In this document: positions 23,807 to 32,531 of the stretch, one piece after another
Layout of the letters: every line of letters begins with the position of its first letter
Position numbering within the stretch: position 1 is the first letter of the stretch
DNA from: Chloroflexota bacterium
GTDB taxonomy: Bacteria > Chloroflexota > Anaerolineae > Caldilineales > Caldilineaceae
Reading direction: 5' to 3'
NCBI GenBank assembly: GCA_018969295.1
Contig: JAGWYN010000038.1
Location: 1 to 40,503 of the forward strand
DNA: 40,503 nucleotides
Position numbers and translations under genes: made by a program
The notes under the pieces: model-generated
Seen by the model: the letters and a program-made list of their open reading frames with translations, nothing else
What the model was told of the DNA's origin: nothing
The model's database searches: none

Positions 23807-25813
23807 CTATCGCCTGGCCAGCGCCTGGGTCAGGCGATCCAGAAGCACCGCCAGCACCACAATCGCCAGCCCAGCCTCCACACTTTGACCCATCCGGTTG
23901 TTCTGCATGCCATCTACCACTTCCAGCCCCAGCCCCTGCGCCCCGACCATGCCCGCCACAACCACCATGGAAAGCACCATCATGATCGCCTGGTTGACCC
24001 CCAACAGGATCTGTGGCAGTGCCAACGGCAGCTGCACCTTGGTCAAAAGTTGGTGCGGCGTCGATCCAAAAGCGGTGGCCGCCTCGACCGCTGTCTCGTC
24101 TACCTGCCGGATCCCCAGCCTCGTCAGCCGGATCAACGGCGGCAACGCATAGAGCACCGAAGCGATCACCCCTGGCACACGGCCCAGGTTGAACAGCATG
24201 ATCACGGGCACCAGGTACACAAATGTCGGGATGGTCTGCAGCAGGTCCAACAGCGGACGCAGCAGCCTGTCCACCCACGGGCTGCGGGCAGCCCAGATGC
24301 CCAGCGGGATCCCGATCACGGACACATGCAGCACAGCCACCACAACCTGGGTAAAAGTGTCGATCGCCCCTTGCCACATCCCCAGCGCCCCCAACAACAA
24401 CAGGCTGCTCCCGCTGGCAAGACCCAGCCATCCTCCCCCCACCGCCGCTCCCGCCGCAGCCGCCAACAACACCAGGGCCGGCCAGGGAAGAAGCTCGGCG
24501 AAGAGTTGCCGCAGCGGCGCCAGAATGTAGAGCGACATGAAGTCGCTCACAGGGCCCGTGCCGAAACCGCTCTCCCCAATCCGGTAGAGATGGAGTTGCG
24601 CCCACCGGACAGCGGCATCCACCGGCCCCGCCAACGACAGGTTCCACTCCTTAGGAAAATCGACCCAGCCCAACGCCCAACAGAGCGCGCTGACCGCGCT
24701 CCCCCACAGCAGCCCCCCCCACAGCCAGCCGTGTCGGCGCACCGACGAAGGCAACGCCCTCCAGCCGAACATCAGCCGCTTTACAGCCCCTTCGGGGACC
24801 CAGCCGCGCCGCACCGCCGCAGCGCCACGGCCCGCTTCGTCGCCGCGGCGGACCGCTGCCGTGAGGCGGTCCAGCAAAATCGCCAGCGCGACAATCGCCA
24901 GCCCCCCCTCCAGCGCTTCACCGACCTTCAGCTGGCGCAGCGACTTGAGCACAACCGTCCCCAACCCGCCTGCACCGACCAGGGCGGCGATCACCACGAT
25001 GCTCAGCGCCATCATGATCGTCTGGTTGACCCCTGCCAGGATCGATGGCAGCGCCTGCGGAATCTCCACCTTGTAGAGCAGCTGACGCGGGGTGGATCCA
25101 AAAGCCCTCCCCGCCTCCACAACTTCTTCAGAAACCTGGCGCAACCCCAGGCTGGTCAGACGCACAGCCGGCGGAATCGCATAGATCACCGCAGCGATCA
25201 CAGCTGGGACACGCCCAATGCCAAAAAACAGCACCACAGGGATGAGATACACAAAGGCCGGCAGGGTCTGCATCCCGTCCAGCAGCGGACGCAGTGCAGC
25301 TTCGCCGCGGTCGCTGTGCGCAGACCAGATGCCCAGCGGGATTCCGACGAGCAGGGCAATCGACACCGACGCCACCATCAACGCCAGCGTCTGCATGCTG
25401 GCATCCCAGAGCCCTACCCCCCCCATAAACCCAAGGCATCCTATGGCCAGCAGCCCCAGCTGCACGCCTCCCACACGCAGCCCCACCCAAAAAAGCACAC
25501 TCCCCACCGTCGGCCAGGGCAGCCAGAGCAGGAATTCCTCCGCCCGACGGATCACCCACTCGACCCCGCCGCTGAGCGGGTCGAACCCATAGAGAAACAA
25601 CGGGTTCATAGACCGGCTGCCGACCAACCACTTTTTGAACGCGTCGAGTGGCTCGCGCAGCTGCAAGTTCCAGGCAACCGGAAACTCGCCCAGCGACTGC
25701 CCAAACAGATGGTACAGCAGCAGCAGCGCAGCCAGAGCAGCCAGCCCGACAGGAAGCCGACGCTGCCAGGCCGGCTCCCCTCTCCGCAGCAAACTCGACC
25801 GCAACATGGACAT
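23807..25813 (-). CDS. ProW/OpuAB-type glycine betaine/proline permease, two permease modules fused
   Basis: 668 residues, twice the usual length, consisting of two homologous halves. Each half has an N-terminal region (NLQLREPLDAFKKWL; NLSLAGPVDAAVRWA), about six membrane segments, and an EAA loop: EAGRAFGSTPRQLLYKVEIP in half one and EAATAFGSTPHQLLTKVQLP in half two. Both halves keep the GIPLGIW and PAFVYLIPV/PTFVYLVPV stretches. A single chain could therefore form the whole transmembrane part with one ATPase pair. It starts at ATG 25813, overlapping the ATPase stop (TGATG). Uptake of betaine or related compatible solutes is the family function; the actual substrate is not known. Confidence 0.93.
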   Translation of the reverse strand: MSMLRSSLLRRGEPAWQRRLPVGLAALAALLLLYHLFGQSLGEFPVAWNLQLREPLDAFKKWLVGSRSMNPLFLYGFDPLSGGVEWVIRRAEEFLLWLPWPTVGSVLFWVGLRVGGVQLGLLAIGCLGFMGGVGLWDASMQTLALMVASVSIALLVGIPLGIWSAHSDRGEAALRPLLDGMQTLPAFVYLIPVVLFFGIGRVPAVIAAVIYAIPPAVRLTSLGLRQVSEEVVEAGRAFGSTPRQLLYKVEIPQALPSILAGVNQTIMMALSIVVIAALVGAGGLGTVVLKSLRQLKVGEALEGGLAIVALAILLDRLTAAVRRGDEAGRGAAAVRRGWVPEGAVKRLMFGWRALPSSVRRHGWLWGGLLWGSAVSALCWALGWVDFPKEWNLSLAGPVDAAVRWAQLHLYRIGESGFGTGPVSDFMSLYILAPLRQLFAELLPWPALVLLAAAAGAAVGGGWLGLASGSSLLLLGALGMWQGAIDTFTQVVVAVLHVSVIGIPLGIWAARSPWVDRLLRPLLDLLQTIPTFVYLVPVIMLFNLGRVPGVIASVLYALPPLIRLTRLGIRQVDETAVEAATAFGSTPHQLLTKVQLPLALPQILLGVNQAIMMVLSMVVVAGMVGAQGLGLEVVDGMQNNRMGQSVEAGLAIVVLAVLLDRLTQALARR

Positions 25814-26847
25814 CAGCTGCCTGCGCCACGCTCGGCCAACGCCAGCATCACAGCCCTGCGGTCGACAAAGCCGACCAGATCGTCTTGCTCGTCGACGATC
25901 GCCAGTCCAGCCTCGTTGTCGACAGTCAGCGGAATCAACGCCTCCAGGGTCGTATCGATCGCAATGGCATGGCCGATCAGCAGATCCTTGGCATGCACAG
26001 GCCGCATCACACTGCGTGCAGTGAGCACTTTCACCCGCGGCACATCGCGCGTGAACTCCCGCACATAGTCGTTGATCGGATGGGCCACCAGTTGTTCAGG
26101 AGTACCTACCTGGACCAGCTCGCCATCTTTCATCACGGCGATCCGGTCGCCGATCCGAACCGCTTCGAGAAAATCGTGGGTGATGAACACGATCGTCTTG
26201 CGCACACTTTTTTGCAGACGGAGCAGTTCGTTCTGCATATCCCGGCGAATCAAAGGGTCCAACGCACTGAACGGCTCGTCGCAGAGCAAGATCTCCGGGT
26301 CGACCGCCAGCGCACGGGCCAGCCCCACCCGCTGTTGCATCCCACCACTCAGCTCGTGAGGATAATGGTTCTCCCAGCCGGTCAACTCCACCAGCTCCAG
26401 AATTTCCCGAGCCCGGGCCAGCCGCTGCGCCTTGGCCATCCCCTGCACCTCCAACCCGTAGGCAATGTTGTCGAGTACACGCCGGTGCGAGAAGAGGCCA
26501 AAACGCTGGAAGACCATGCTCATCTTGTGCCGACGCAGCTGCCGCAGCTGCCGCTCGTCCATGCCAGTCACCTCTTCGCCGTTCACCAGAACCGTTCCAT
26601 GCGTCGGCTCGACCAATCGCGAAAGACAGCGAAGCAAGGTCGATTTCCCACTGCCCGAAAGCCCCATCACCACAAAAATCTCGCCTTGCGCCACCTCAAA
26701 GGTCACGTCACGCACAGCCAGCACATGGCCGGTCGTCTGCAAAATTTCCGCACGCGTGCGCTGCGCGGTGATTTCAGCCGCGACCCGCTCCGGTGTCGGG
26801 CCGAAGATCTTCCAAAGATTGCGACAGGCGATCTGGCTCTTGCCCAC
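25813..26847 (-). CDS. ProV/OpuAA-type ATPase of the compatible-solute ABC transporter, with CBS region
   Basis: 344 residues from a GTG; upstream the frame has no better start. The ABC domain has Walker A GLSGSGKST (62-70), a Q-loop in MSMVFQRFGLF, signature LSGGMQQRVGLARAL, Walker B LLCDEPFSALDPL and the switch His in FITHDF. The N-terminal extension KIFGPTPERVAAEI is typical of ProV. The last 80 residues hold a CBS-type region (LLIGHAIAIDTTLEALIPL, VDEQDDLVGFVDRR), which in OpuA senses ionic strength. Located between the binding protein and the fused permease. Confidence 0.94.
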   Translation of the reverse strand: MGKSQIACRNLWKIFGPTPERVAAEITAQRTRAEILQTTGHVLAVRDVTFEVAQGEIFVVMGLSGSGKSTLLRCLSRLVEPTHGTVLVNGEEVTGMDERQLRQLRRHKMSMVFQRFGLFSHRRVLDNIAYGLEVQGMAKAQRLARAREILELVELTGWENHYPHELSGGMQQRVGLARALAVDPEILLCDEPFSALDPLIRRDMQNELLRLQKSVRKTIVFITHDFLEAVRIGDRIAVMKDGELVQVGTPEQLVAHPINDYVREFTRDVPRVKVLTARSVMRPVHAKDLLIGHAIAIDTTLEALIPLTVDNEAGLAIVDEQDDLVGFVDRRAVMLALAERGAGS

Positions 26848-26866
26848 GACTACACGATCCTCTCCC

Positions 26867-26882
26867 CCGCTGAAAGCAGCGG
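26867..26882 (-). other. Intercistronic hairpin between binding-protein and ATPase genes
   Basis: CCGCTG (26867-26872) and CAGCGG (26877-26882) form a 6-bp stem with a 4-nt loop just after the binding-protein stop, without a T tract. Such stem-loops often protect the upstream message and let the binding protein be made in excess over the ATPase and permease. Confidence 0.45.
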
Positions 26883-26883
26883 C

Positions 26884-27849
26884 CTACTCCGCCAGCCAGC
26901 TCTGCCAGACGTCGCTGTGGGCGTCCACCCAAGCCTGCGCGGCCTCAGCGACAGCCATCCCTTGATCCAACATCCCCAACATCTCGATCTGGTCGTCGGT
27001 GGTGTAGTTGAACTTTTTGAGCAGCGCATAGGCGTCCGGCGCACTCTGCTGCAGCTTGGGGTTGAAGATCTTGATCAGCCGGTCATCCGGGTAGGCACAG
27101 TCGACCGCACCGTCTGCCACCTTGGCTGCATGTTCTTCCTGGGTGCAGGTGGGCAGTGTGACCTCTGCCAGATCGTAACGGGTGAAGACCGCATGCGGCG
27201 TGTAGAAATAAAAGAGCACCGGCTCCTGGCGCTGGTACTTCGAGTCCATTTGGGCCAGCAGGGCTTCTTCTGAAGCAGTGTTGATCACTTGAAAGTTCAG
27301 CCCCAGATTGTCGATAATCTGTTGGTCATACTGGGTCCAGCCAAGCGGGCCTGCGAAAAACGTCCCTTTTTCCCCTGTCTCGGCGGTCACAAACTGGCCA
27401 GCCGCCTCGGCAGCAGCCAGACCTTCCCAGCTGGCCAGCGCCGGATTGGTGTCGACCACATACTGGGGGGTGTACCAGGCGATCTTGCCGACTACCCCCA
27501 GCTCCCCCCCATTTTCGACGACCTTCTGCTCGTCGATGTACTGGGCCATGCGTTCGCCGTGCCCCGAGGGCCATACCTCCAGGCTGGCATCTGCGTCGCC
27601 CGCCGCCAGGGCATCCCACTGGGCCTGCTCGTCCAGATCGATAATTTCCACCGGATAGCCCAGCTGGTCGCGCAGCAAGATCGCCGCCACATTCACATTC
27701 AATTCCGAAGCAGGCCAGGTATTCGCAATCAACCGGATCAGCGGCTTTTCATCGCCCCCTCCCTCCACCGCAGCCGGCAGACTCCCGGCACACCCAGCGA
27801 CAAAGAGCAACCCCACCACCCAGACCACAATCCGCAAGCTTCGCAACAT
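26884..27849 (-). CDS. ProX/OpuAC-type substrate-binding lipoprotein
   Basis: 321 residues from ATG 27849 with AAGGAG upstream; the frame extends further but without signal. Lipobox FVAGC with Cys20. The mature protein follows the OpuAC pattern: RLIANTWPASELNVNVAAIL, LGYPVEIIDLD, the segment ASLEVWPSGH, KIAWYTPQYVVD, and a C-terminal region with LEKK-like helices (DDQIEMLGMLDQGMAVAEAA). Several Trp and Tyr are positioned to form an aromatic cage for a quaternary ammonium, as known in this family. First gene of the transporter operon; 86 bp after the LAL regulator gene on the same strand. Confidence 0.92.
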   Translation of the reverse strand: MLRSLRIVVWVVGLLFVAGCAGSLPAAVEGGGDEKPLIRLIANTWPASELNVNVAAILLRDQLGYPVEIIDLDEQAQWDALAAGDADASLEVWPSGHGERMAQYIDEQKVVENGGELGVVGKIAWYTPQYVVDTNPALASWEGLAAAEAAGQFVTAETGEKGTFFAGPLGWTQYDQQIIDNLGLNFQVINTASEEALLAQMDSKYQRQEPVLFYFYTPHAVFTRYDLAEVTLPTCTQEEHAAKVADGAVDCAYPDDRLIKIFNPKLQQSAPDAYALLKKFNYTTDDQIEMLGMLDQGMAVAEAAQAWVDAHSDVWQSWLAE

Positions 27850-27935
27850 CGCACACACTCCTTTTGACAAATTGTTTGTTTCAGCCCTGGCCAATGCGCT
27901 TTTTCAGCAGGTCCGTCCAGAGTGGAAGACAATGG

Positions 27936-30647
27936 TTACAACAACCCCAGCTTCACCGCCTTGGCAACTGCCTGACGACGATTTTTGACCTGCAACTTGG
28001 TGTAAATTTTGTGTATATACCACTTGACCGTGCTGGGCGCCAACGCCAGCTGGTCGGCCATCTCAGCCAGCTTGAGATCGCCGACCATCAAAAAAAGGAC
28101 GGACCTTTCCTGGTCGGTCATCCCCAGCTGGCTGCGCAGACGATCCGTCTGGCCTGCCAGCTGGGCCAACAGCGCCCGCGAGTAGCTGGTGTCCAGCACA
28201 TTCAACACAGGCTTCAGCCCAGGAGAATCGAGCACCATGCGCACATACCCCATCTGCTCTACCCCGTGCAGGGCCTGGCGCAGCAGCGAGCGCGCCCTCT
28301 GGTGGTTGCCAATACGCTGTTGATGGCGCGCACTCAAAATTTCCAGATACACCTGTGCAGACAAAAAACCCGTGGAGCGGAACCGCGCCAGATGCAGTTG
28401 CAGCCACTTCGAGCTTTCAGACTGGCCGCGGCCACAGCCAATTGTGGCTGTCAGGTAGGCCAGCCAGACAGAATCCGGTGCGGTCAACGTCAAATCCGCT
28501 GGCTCCAATTTCAGCTGCGCGTAAGCACGCCAGGCGTCTTCAGGCCGGTTGTGGGCCAGCCAACGCAGCACCTGCCAGTAAACAATGCTTGCCTTGCTGC
28601 CGATCGACACAAAGGCATCGAGCTTCTGCCACAACTGCTCTTCCTGCTCCAACCGGGCAGGCGACGGGGGCTCTTGGAGGGTGCCGTCCGCCAGACCACA
28701 CAGTTCGAGGCAGACCATAGACTGAAGCATGATCGACGGGTCTTCGTAGAGTTTACTGTCCTGCCATGCCTGTTCATACCACTGGCGAGCCGCTCCGATT
28801 TCATTCTTCCAGTAGCAGATTTCGCCGAGCATCAAGGTAAAAATCACCCTGTTTTCTGCGACAGAAGGCATCTGTTCAGCCTCCAACAGCTTCAAGGCAT
28901 GCAGGCAGACTGCTATGCAGCGCTGCGGCTTCCCCATCCCACGAAACAAAGCAGCCTGGACGCCAAGCACAAAGATCTGGCTCACACGCATCTGCGCGTC
29001 GGTAAAGGCAGCCAACGCCTGCTCAGCATGGGACAAAGACTCTTGCGCAGCAACCCCATCTTTGACCAACGCCAGAATTGTGTACCCCCAGCCGATCGCC
29101 AGATGGCTCTCTGGCGCACACGCAGTCACCGCCTGCAAGGTCTGCTCATACAGACCATCGCGCTTGGCACTGAAGTAGCGCACCAACAGCTGCTGGATAC
29201 AGAGTTCGTCACGCCACTGCTGCGGCACAGCAGGGGCTGACTTCAGAAAACTTGTCAGATCGACGAGCGCTGGCTCCAGAGATCGAGATGCAGTGAAGCA
29301 GAACAGCCACGCCCGATCCAACATCAGCTGGGGACGCTCGACAAACTCGCTCTCAGGGAGCAGTTCGAACCAGTGACTCAGCTCCACCAGGCGATGCTGC
29401 AACAGCGCGCTGCGCGAACGAAGCTGCACCCACTCGGCAGCCAGAGCAGAGAGTTTCCCGTCCACCAGACAGCGCAGCGCCGCAACATAGTCTCCATGCC
29501 GTTCGTACCAGTCTGCAGCCAGACGGTAGAGCTGTTTCACTTGCGCAGCGTCAAAGTGCCGACGCAGGTATCTTTGCAGCAGCTCGCGAAAGAGCTGATG
29601 CAGCTTGTACCACTCCCCACGCAAATCCAGAGGCTGCAAAAACAGCGGCCCGCTGGCCGCCTGAAGCAGCAAATTTTCTGACTGTGCAAACCCACTGACA
29701 AACTGGCAGAGTTCTGGATGGAGACGGTCCAAAACCGAACATTTGAGCAAAAATGTGTACATCGGCTCGGGCAGATGTGCAAGTACCTCTGCGGTCAGAT
29801 ACTCGGCCACCAACAAATTGTCCCCATGCAGGTGCACCCCCAGCCAGGACACCATCTCTTCTTTCGGGACGCGCTGCTGCTGCAGCGACAGCAGCGTCAG
29901 CTGGACACCCGCCAGCCAGCCCTGGGTGCGCTGTTCCAGCAGCGCAAGGGCCTCGTCCTCCAGCACCAGGTCACCCGTCAACGCCAGATACTCTGCCAGC
30001 TCTGAACTCTGCAGCTGCAGGTCGGCGCTGTTCACCTCCAGCAGGTCTCCTTGCAGGCGCCATTTGCTCACCGCAAACGGCAGCGCCTGGCGTGACAACA
30101 AAGCCCAGCAGACCTGGTCCGGGCTGCGCTCGAGCGCATAAAAGAGCAGGCGGTGGACTTCAGGGTGCTGAAGCCGCTGCACATCATCCAAGACTACCAA
30201 CGTCCTGGCCGGGCTCTCGGTCAGCCCCCCCAACAGCAAGTGCAGCGACTGCAGAGAGTGCCGTTGGCTCAACGCCACAGCGGTCGCCGTTTCTGCCGCC
30301 GCCGGGATCACCGCCGACAACGCTGCCGCCAGTGCGATCAGAAAACGAACCGGCTCATCGTCGTTTTCGTCCAAAGAAAGCCACACCGCACGCGCTCTGG
30401 GATCTCCAGCCGTCACCTGCTGCACCAGCTGCCCGCCCAACACGGTCTTGCCATACCCAGCCGGCGCCTCAACCCGAATCAACCGGTAGCGATGCCACTC
30501 TTCCAGCCGCTGCTGCAAGGCCCGCCTCACCAAAGGACGCTCCGGCAACAGCGGGCAGACCAGCTTCGTCACCAGCACATAGCTCGAAAACAACGGGGTA
30601 GCCACTGTGCCCGCTTGCAGCGCTGCAGTACGTTTGTCTGATTCCAT
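27936..30647 (-). CDS. MalT-like LuxR-family ATP-binding transcriptional regulator (LAL)
   Basis: 903 residues. N-terminal STAND-type ATPase with Walker A APAGYGKT (61-68) and Walker B RTLVVLDDVQRL. The middle is a long run of helical TPR-like repeats that usually sense an inducer. The C-terminal LuxR-type helix-turn-helix (about 838-903) reads LKLAEMADQLALAPSTVKWY, then IHKIYTKLQVKNRRQAV. ATG 30647 is chosen because a well-formed promoter lies directly upstream: its predicted start point is the A of the ATG. No ribosome-binding site is present. It sits on the same strand just before the transporter operon, so it could control that operon; this is inference. Confidence 0.88.
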   Translation of the reverse strand: MESDKRTAALQAGTVATPLFSSYVLVTKLVCPLLPERPLVRRALQQRLEEWHRYRLIRVEAPAGYGKTVLGGQLVQQVTAGDPRARAVWLSLDENDDEPVRFLIALAAALSAVIPAAAETATAVALSQRHSLQSLHLLLGGLTESPARTLVVLDDVQRLQHPEVHRLLFYALERSPDQVCWALLSRQALPFAVSKWRLQGDLLEVNSADLQLQSSELAEYLALTGDLVLEDEALALLEQRTQGWLAGVQLTLLSLQQQRVPKEEMVSWLGVHLHGDNLLVAEYLTAEVLAHLPEPMYTFLLKCSVLDRLHPELCQFVSGFAQSENLLLQAASGPLFLQPLDLRGEWYKLHQLFRELLQRYLRRHFDAAQVKQLYRLAADWYERHGDYVAALRCLVDGKLSALAAEWVQLRSRSALLQHRLVELSHWFELLPESEFVERPQLMLDRAWLFCFTASRSLEPALVDLTSFLKSAPAVPQQWRDELCIQQLLVRYFSAKRDGLYEQTLQAVTACAPESHLAIGWGYTILALVKDGVAAQESLSHAEQALAAFTDAQMRVSQIFVLGVQAALFRGMGKPQRCIAVCLHALKLLEAEQMPSVAENRVIFTLMLGEICYWKNEIGAARQWYEQAWQDSKLYEDPSIMLQSMVCLELCGLADGTLQEPPSPARLEQEEQLWQKLDAFVSIGSKASIVYWQVLRWLAHNRPEDAWRAYAQLKLEPADLTLTAPDSVWLAYLTATIGCGRGQSESSKWLQLHLARFRSTGFLSAQVYLEILSARHQQRIGNHQRARSLLRQALHGVEQMGYVRMVLDSPGLKPVLNVLDTSYSRALLAQLAGQTDRLRSQLGMTDQERSVLFLMVGDLKLAEMADQLALAPSTVKWYIHKIYTKLQVKNRRQAVAKAVKLGLL

Positions 30648-30654
30648 GTCAATC

Positions 30655-30683
30655 AGTATACCTGAAATCCACACAGATGACAA
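30655..30683 (-). promoter_or_regulatory. Strong promoter of the LAL regulator, predicting a leaderless message
   Basis: Minus-strand TTGTCA (30678-30683), 17-bp spacer, TATACT (30655-30660). Only 7 bp separate the -10 from the ATG at 30647, so transcription should begin at or next to the start codon. Confidence 0.6.
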
Positions 30684-30707
30684 CGCAGCGCCCAAGACGC
30701 ACACACG

Positions 30708-30821
30708 CTATCCCCCCAAACCAGCCCCCACCGTCAAAAGACCCAACACCCCGATGATCCCAAGGACCAACATCACATAAAACAGCGGAGAATAGCCGGT
30801 TCCATCGTTGTAGTCGTTCAT
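30708..30821 (-). CDS. 37-residue single-span membrane micropeptide
   Basis: A short ORF with a very good ribosome-binding site (GGGAGGACAAA before the ATG at 30821) and a TAG stop at 30708. The peptide begins MNDYNDGTGYSP and continues as one hydrophobic segment rich in Leu, Val, Gly and Ile (about residues 13-37), with no charged residue after Asp6. No homologue comes to mind. It lies 60 bp before the LAL regulator gene on the same strand; the regulator's own promoter is between them. Possible roles include a membrane regulatory peptide or a small toxin-like peptide; neither is shown. Confidence 0.55.
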   Translation of the reverse strand: MNDYNDGTGYSPLFYVMLVLGIIGVLGLLTVGAGLGG

Positions 30822-30884
30822 TTTGTCCTCCCAGGCCTTGTTGTGAGCGAACATCACTTGCTTCATTCACTCTACAGCTGGGAG

Positions 30885-30925
30885 CGTAGGTGGTGCGTTG
30901 ATGGCCGATCAACGCACCACCTACG
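30885..30925. repeat. Perfect 18-bp inverted repeat with 5-nt loop
   Basis: Left arm cgtaggtggtgcgttgat (30885-30902), loop ggccg, right arm its exact complement (30908-30925). It lies 16 bp beyond the stop of the hydrolase gene and 64 bp upstream of the micropeptide start. No T tract follows on the minus strand, so it is at most a non-canonical terminator. It may be an operator, a message-protecting stem or a remnant of a mobile palindrome. Confidence 0.8.
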
Positions 30926-30941
30926 TGTATATTGCCCCTTG

Positions 30942-31748
30942 TCAGCGGGTCACACGCTGCAGCCAGCCCACCAGCTGTTGCCAGGCTTCCCCTGGGGGTC
31001 CCCCGCGCCGTACAGCGGCCATGTCGGTGACAAAGGCATGGCCCACCCCTTCGTAAATTTTCACTTCATGCTCCACCCCGGCTGCTTCCAGACCTGCCTG
31101 AAACGCAGCCACTCGTTCGGGGGAGGGAGCCTGATCTTCTGCGCCAAAGACACCCAGGAGCGGACCTGGCAGCCGGCTGAGCAGAGCTGGGTCGCTCTCC
31201 AACGCCCCATAAAAGACCCCAGTCCCTGCCAGGTTCGGGTTCTTCAGGCTGTACTGCAGCGCCTTGCCGCCCCCATAGCAAAACCCCATGACCACGATTC
31301 GCTGGGGATCCACCGCAGACTGCTCCTGCAGCCAGGCAAAGACTGGGTCCAGATCCCCCAATACCTGCGGTTCAGCCACTGTCACAGCCAGATAAATAGC
31401 GCGCGGGAGCCAGGCGGTCGTCTGTCCCCGGTAGAGGTCAGGGGCCACCACGACGTAGCCCTCGGCGGCCAGAGCCTCCGCCTTTTCGACGATCTCTGCT
31501 TTGAGCCCCCAGAACTCGTGCAGCATGATCACCGCTGGAAAGGGCCCTTCACCCGCCGGGCGCGCCACATAGGCCCCGACCGTGCGCCCTTCAGGGCCGG
31601 GGATCGACGTATTGATCAACGCTGCGACCCGGCCGCCGCCCGCCAGCGCGTCCACAGCGACCGATCCGGCCAGCAACACCACCAGCAGCACGAGCAGCCC
31701 CAAGACAGCCAACACCCCCGAAAGTACAATTTTTTTAAAGCGTCGCAT
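30942..31748 (-). CDS. Membrane-anchored dienelactone hydrolase family protein
   Basis: 268 residues from ATG 31748 with AAAGGG upstream; a longer open frame reaching 31934 reads into the ureG end and is rejected. An uncleaved N-terminal membrane segment (about 7-33) precedes an alpha/beta-hydrolase domain. The dienelactone-hydrolase triad is visible: nucleophile Cys in GFCYGGG, Asp in VFGAEDQAPS and His in GVGHAFV, and MLHEFWGL supplies the oxyanion region. Natural substrate unknown; family members hydrolyse lactones and esters. It follows ureG by 64 bp on the same strand and may be carried in the urease transcript. A strong hairpin follows its stop. Confidence 0.85.
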   Translation of the reverse strand: MRRFKKIVLSGVLAVLGLLVLLVVLLAGSVAVDALAGGGRVAALINTSIPGPEGRTVGAYVARPAGEGPFPAVIMLHEFWGLKAEIVEKAEALAAEGYVVVAPDLYRGQTTAWLPRAIYLAVTVAEPQVLGDLDPVFAWLQEQSAVDPQRIVVMGFCYGGGKALQYSLKNPNLAGTGVFYGALESDPALLSRLPGPLLGVFGAEDQAPSPERVAAFQAGLEAAGVEHEVKIYEGVGHAFVTDMAAVRRGGPPGEAWQQLVGWLQRVTR

Positions 31749-31812
31749 CTGTTGCCCTTTCTTTGAGAATCTGCCAGGGCGGAAGCCCTGCAGCGTGATG
31801 AGCGGACGTCGA

Positions 31813-32505
31813 TCAGAGGTGCACTCTGGTTCCATCTGCCACAGACAACCGACCGTCGTCCAATGCCGCACGGCGTCCCGTTTCGTTCTCGATTTGCGGC
31901 GTGAGCCAAGCCACAATCTGATCCACCCCGACACCGGCTTTCAGATTGCAGAAAACCAACGGCTTCTCTCCCCGCATTTTCCGAGCGTCTCGCTCCATTA
32001 CCTCCAACGAGGCCCCGACATAGGGGGCCAGGTCAATTTTGTTGATGACGAGCAGATCCGACCGGCTGTTGCCGGGGCCTCCTTTGCGCGGGATCTTGTC
32101 GCCTGCCGCCACGTCGATCACATAGATCCAGAGGTCGACCAGCTCCGGGCTGAAGGAGGCAGCCAGATTGTCCCCCCCGCTTTCGATGAGAATCACCTGC
32201 AACCCTGGCAACAGCCGCTCAAGGTCGCGCACAGCCTCCAGGTTCATCGAGGCATCGTCGCGAATCGCTGAGTGCGGACACCCCCCAGTCTCCACCCCGC
32301 GCACCCGCTCCAGCGGCAGCACCCCGCGTCGGCGCAAAAATTCTGCATCCTCCTGCGTGTAGATGTCGTTGGTGACGACAGCCACTTCATACCCGGTTTC
32401 AGAAAAAGTCCGGCTCAAACACTCGACCAGGGTCGTCTTGCCGCTCCCCACAGGTCCAGCGACACCCACCCGCAGACCGCGCACCTGTTTACGCTCTTCC
32501 AGCAT
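31813..32505 (-). CDS. ureG: Urease accessory GTPase UreG
   Basis: 230 residues from ATG 32505, which has AGGA 8 nt upstream. A TTG at 32535 overlapping the ureC stop is the alternative and would add ten residues. UreG hydrolyses GTP to drive nickel insertion into urease with UreD and UreF. P-loop GPVGSGKTTLVE, the nickel-binding Cys-Pro-His motif in TGGCPHSAIRDD, ESGGDNLAASFSPELVD and the guanine-specificity NKID are intact. There is no His-rich N-terminus of the kind that compensates for missing UreE in some species. Confidence 0.96.
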   Translation of the reverse strand: MLEERKQVRGLRVGVAGPVGSGKTTLVECLSRTFSETGYEVAVVTNDIYTQEDAEFLRRRGVLPLERVRGVETGGCPHSAIRDDASMNLEAVRDLERLLPGLQVILIESGGDNLAASFSPELVDLWIYVIDVAAGDKIPRKGGPGNSRSDLLVINKIDLAPYVGASLEVMERDARKMRGEKPLVFCNLKAGVGVDQIVAWLTPQIENETGRRAALDDGRLSVADGTRVHL

Positions 32506-32531
32506 CACCCGATTCCTGCTTTCTGACAAAG

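Noticed and set aside
23564..26068. 834-codon plus-strand frame across the permease gene
   Set aside because: Gln/His/Arg/Pro-rich shadow of a membrane protein gene on the other strand, with no domain signature.
25648..27273. 541-codon plus-strand frame across ATPase and binding-protein genes
   Set aside because: Shadow frame; the minus-strand ABC motifs are unambiguous.
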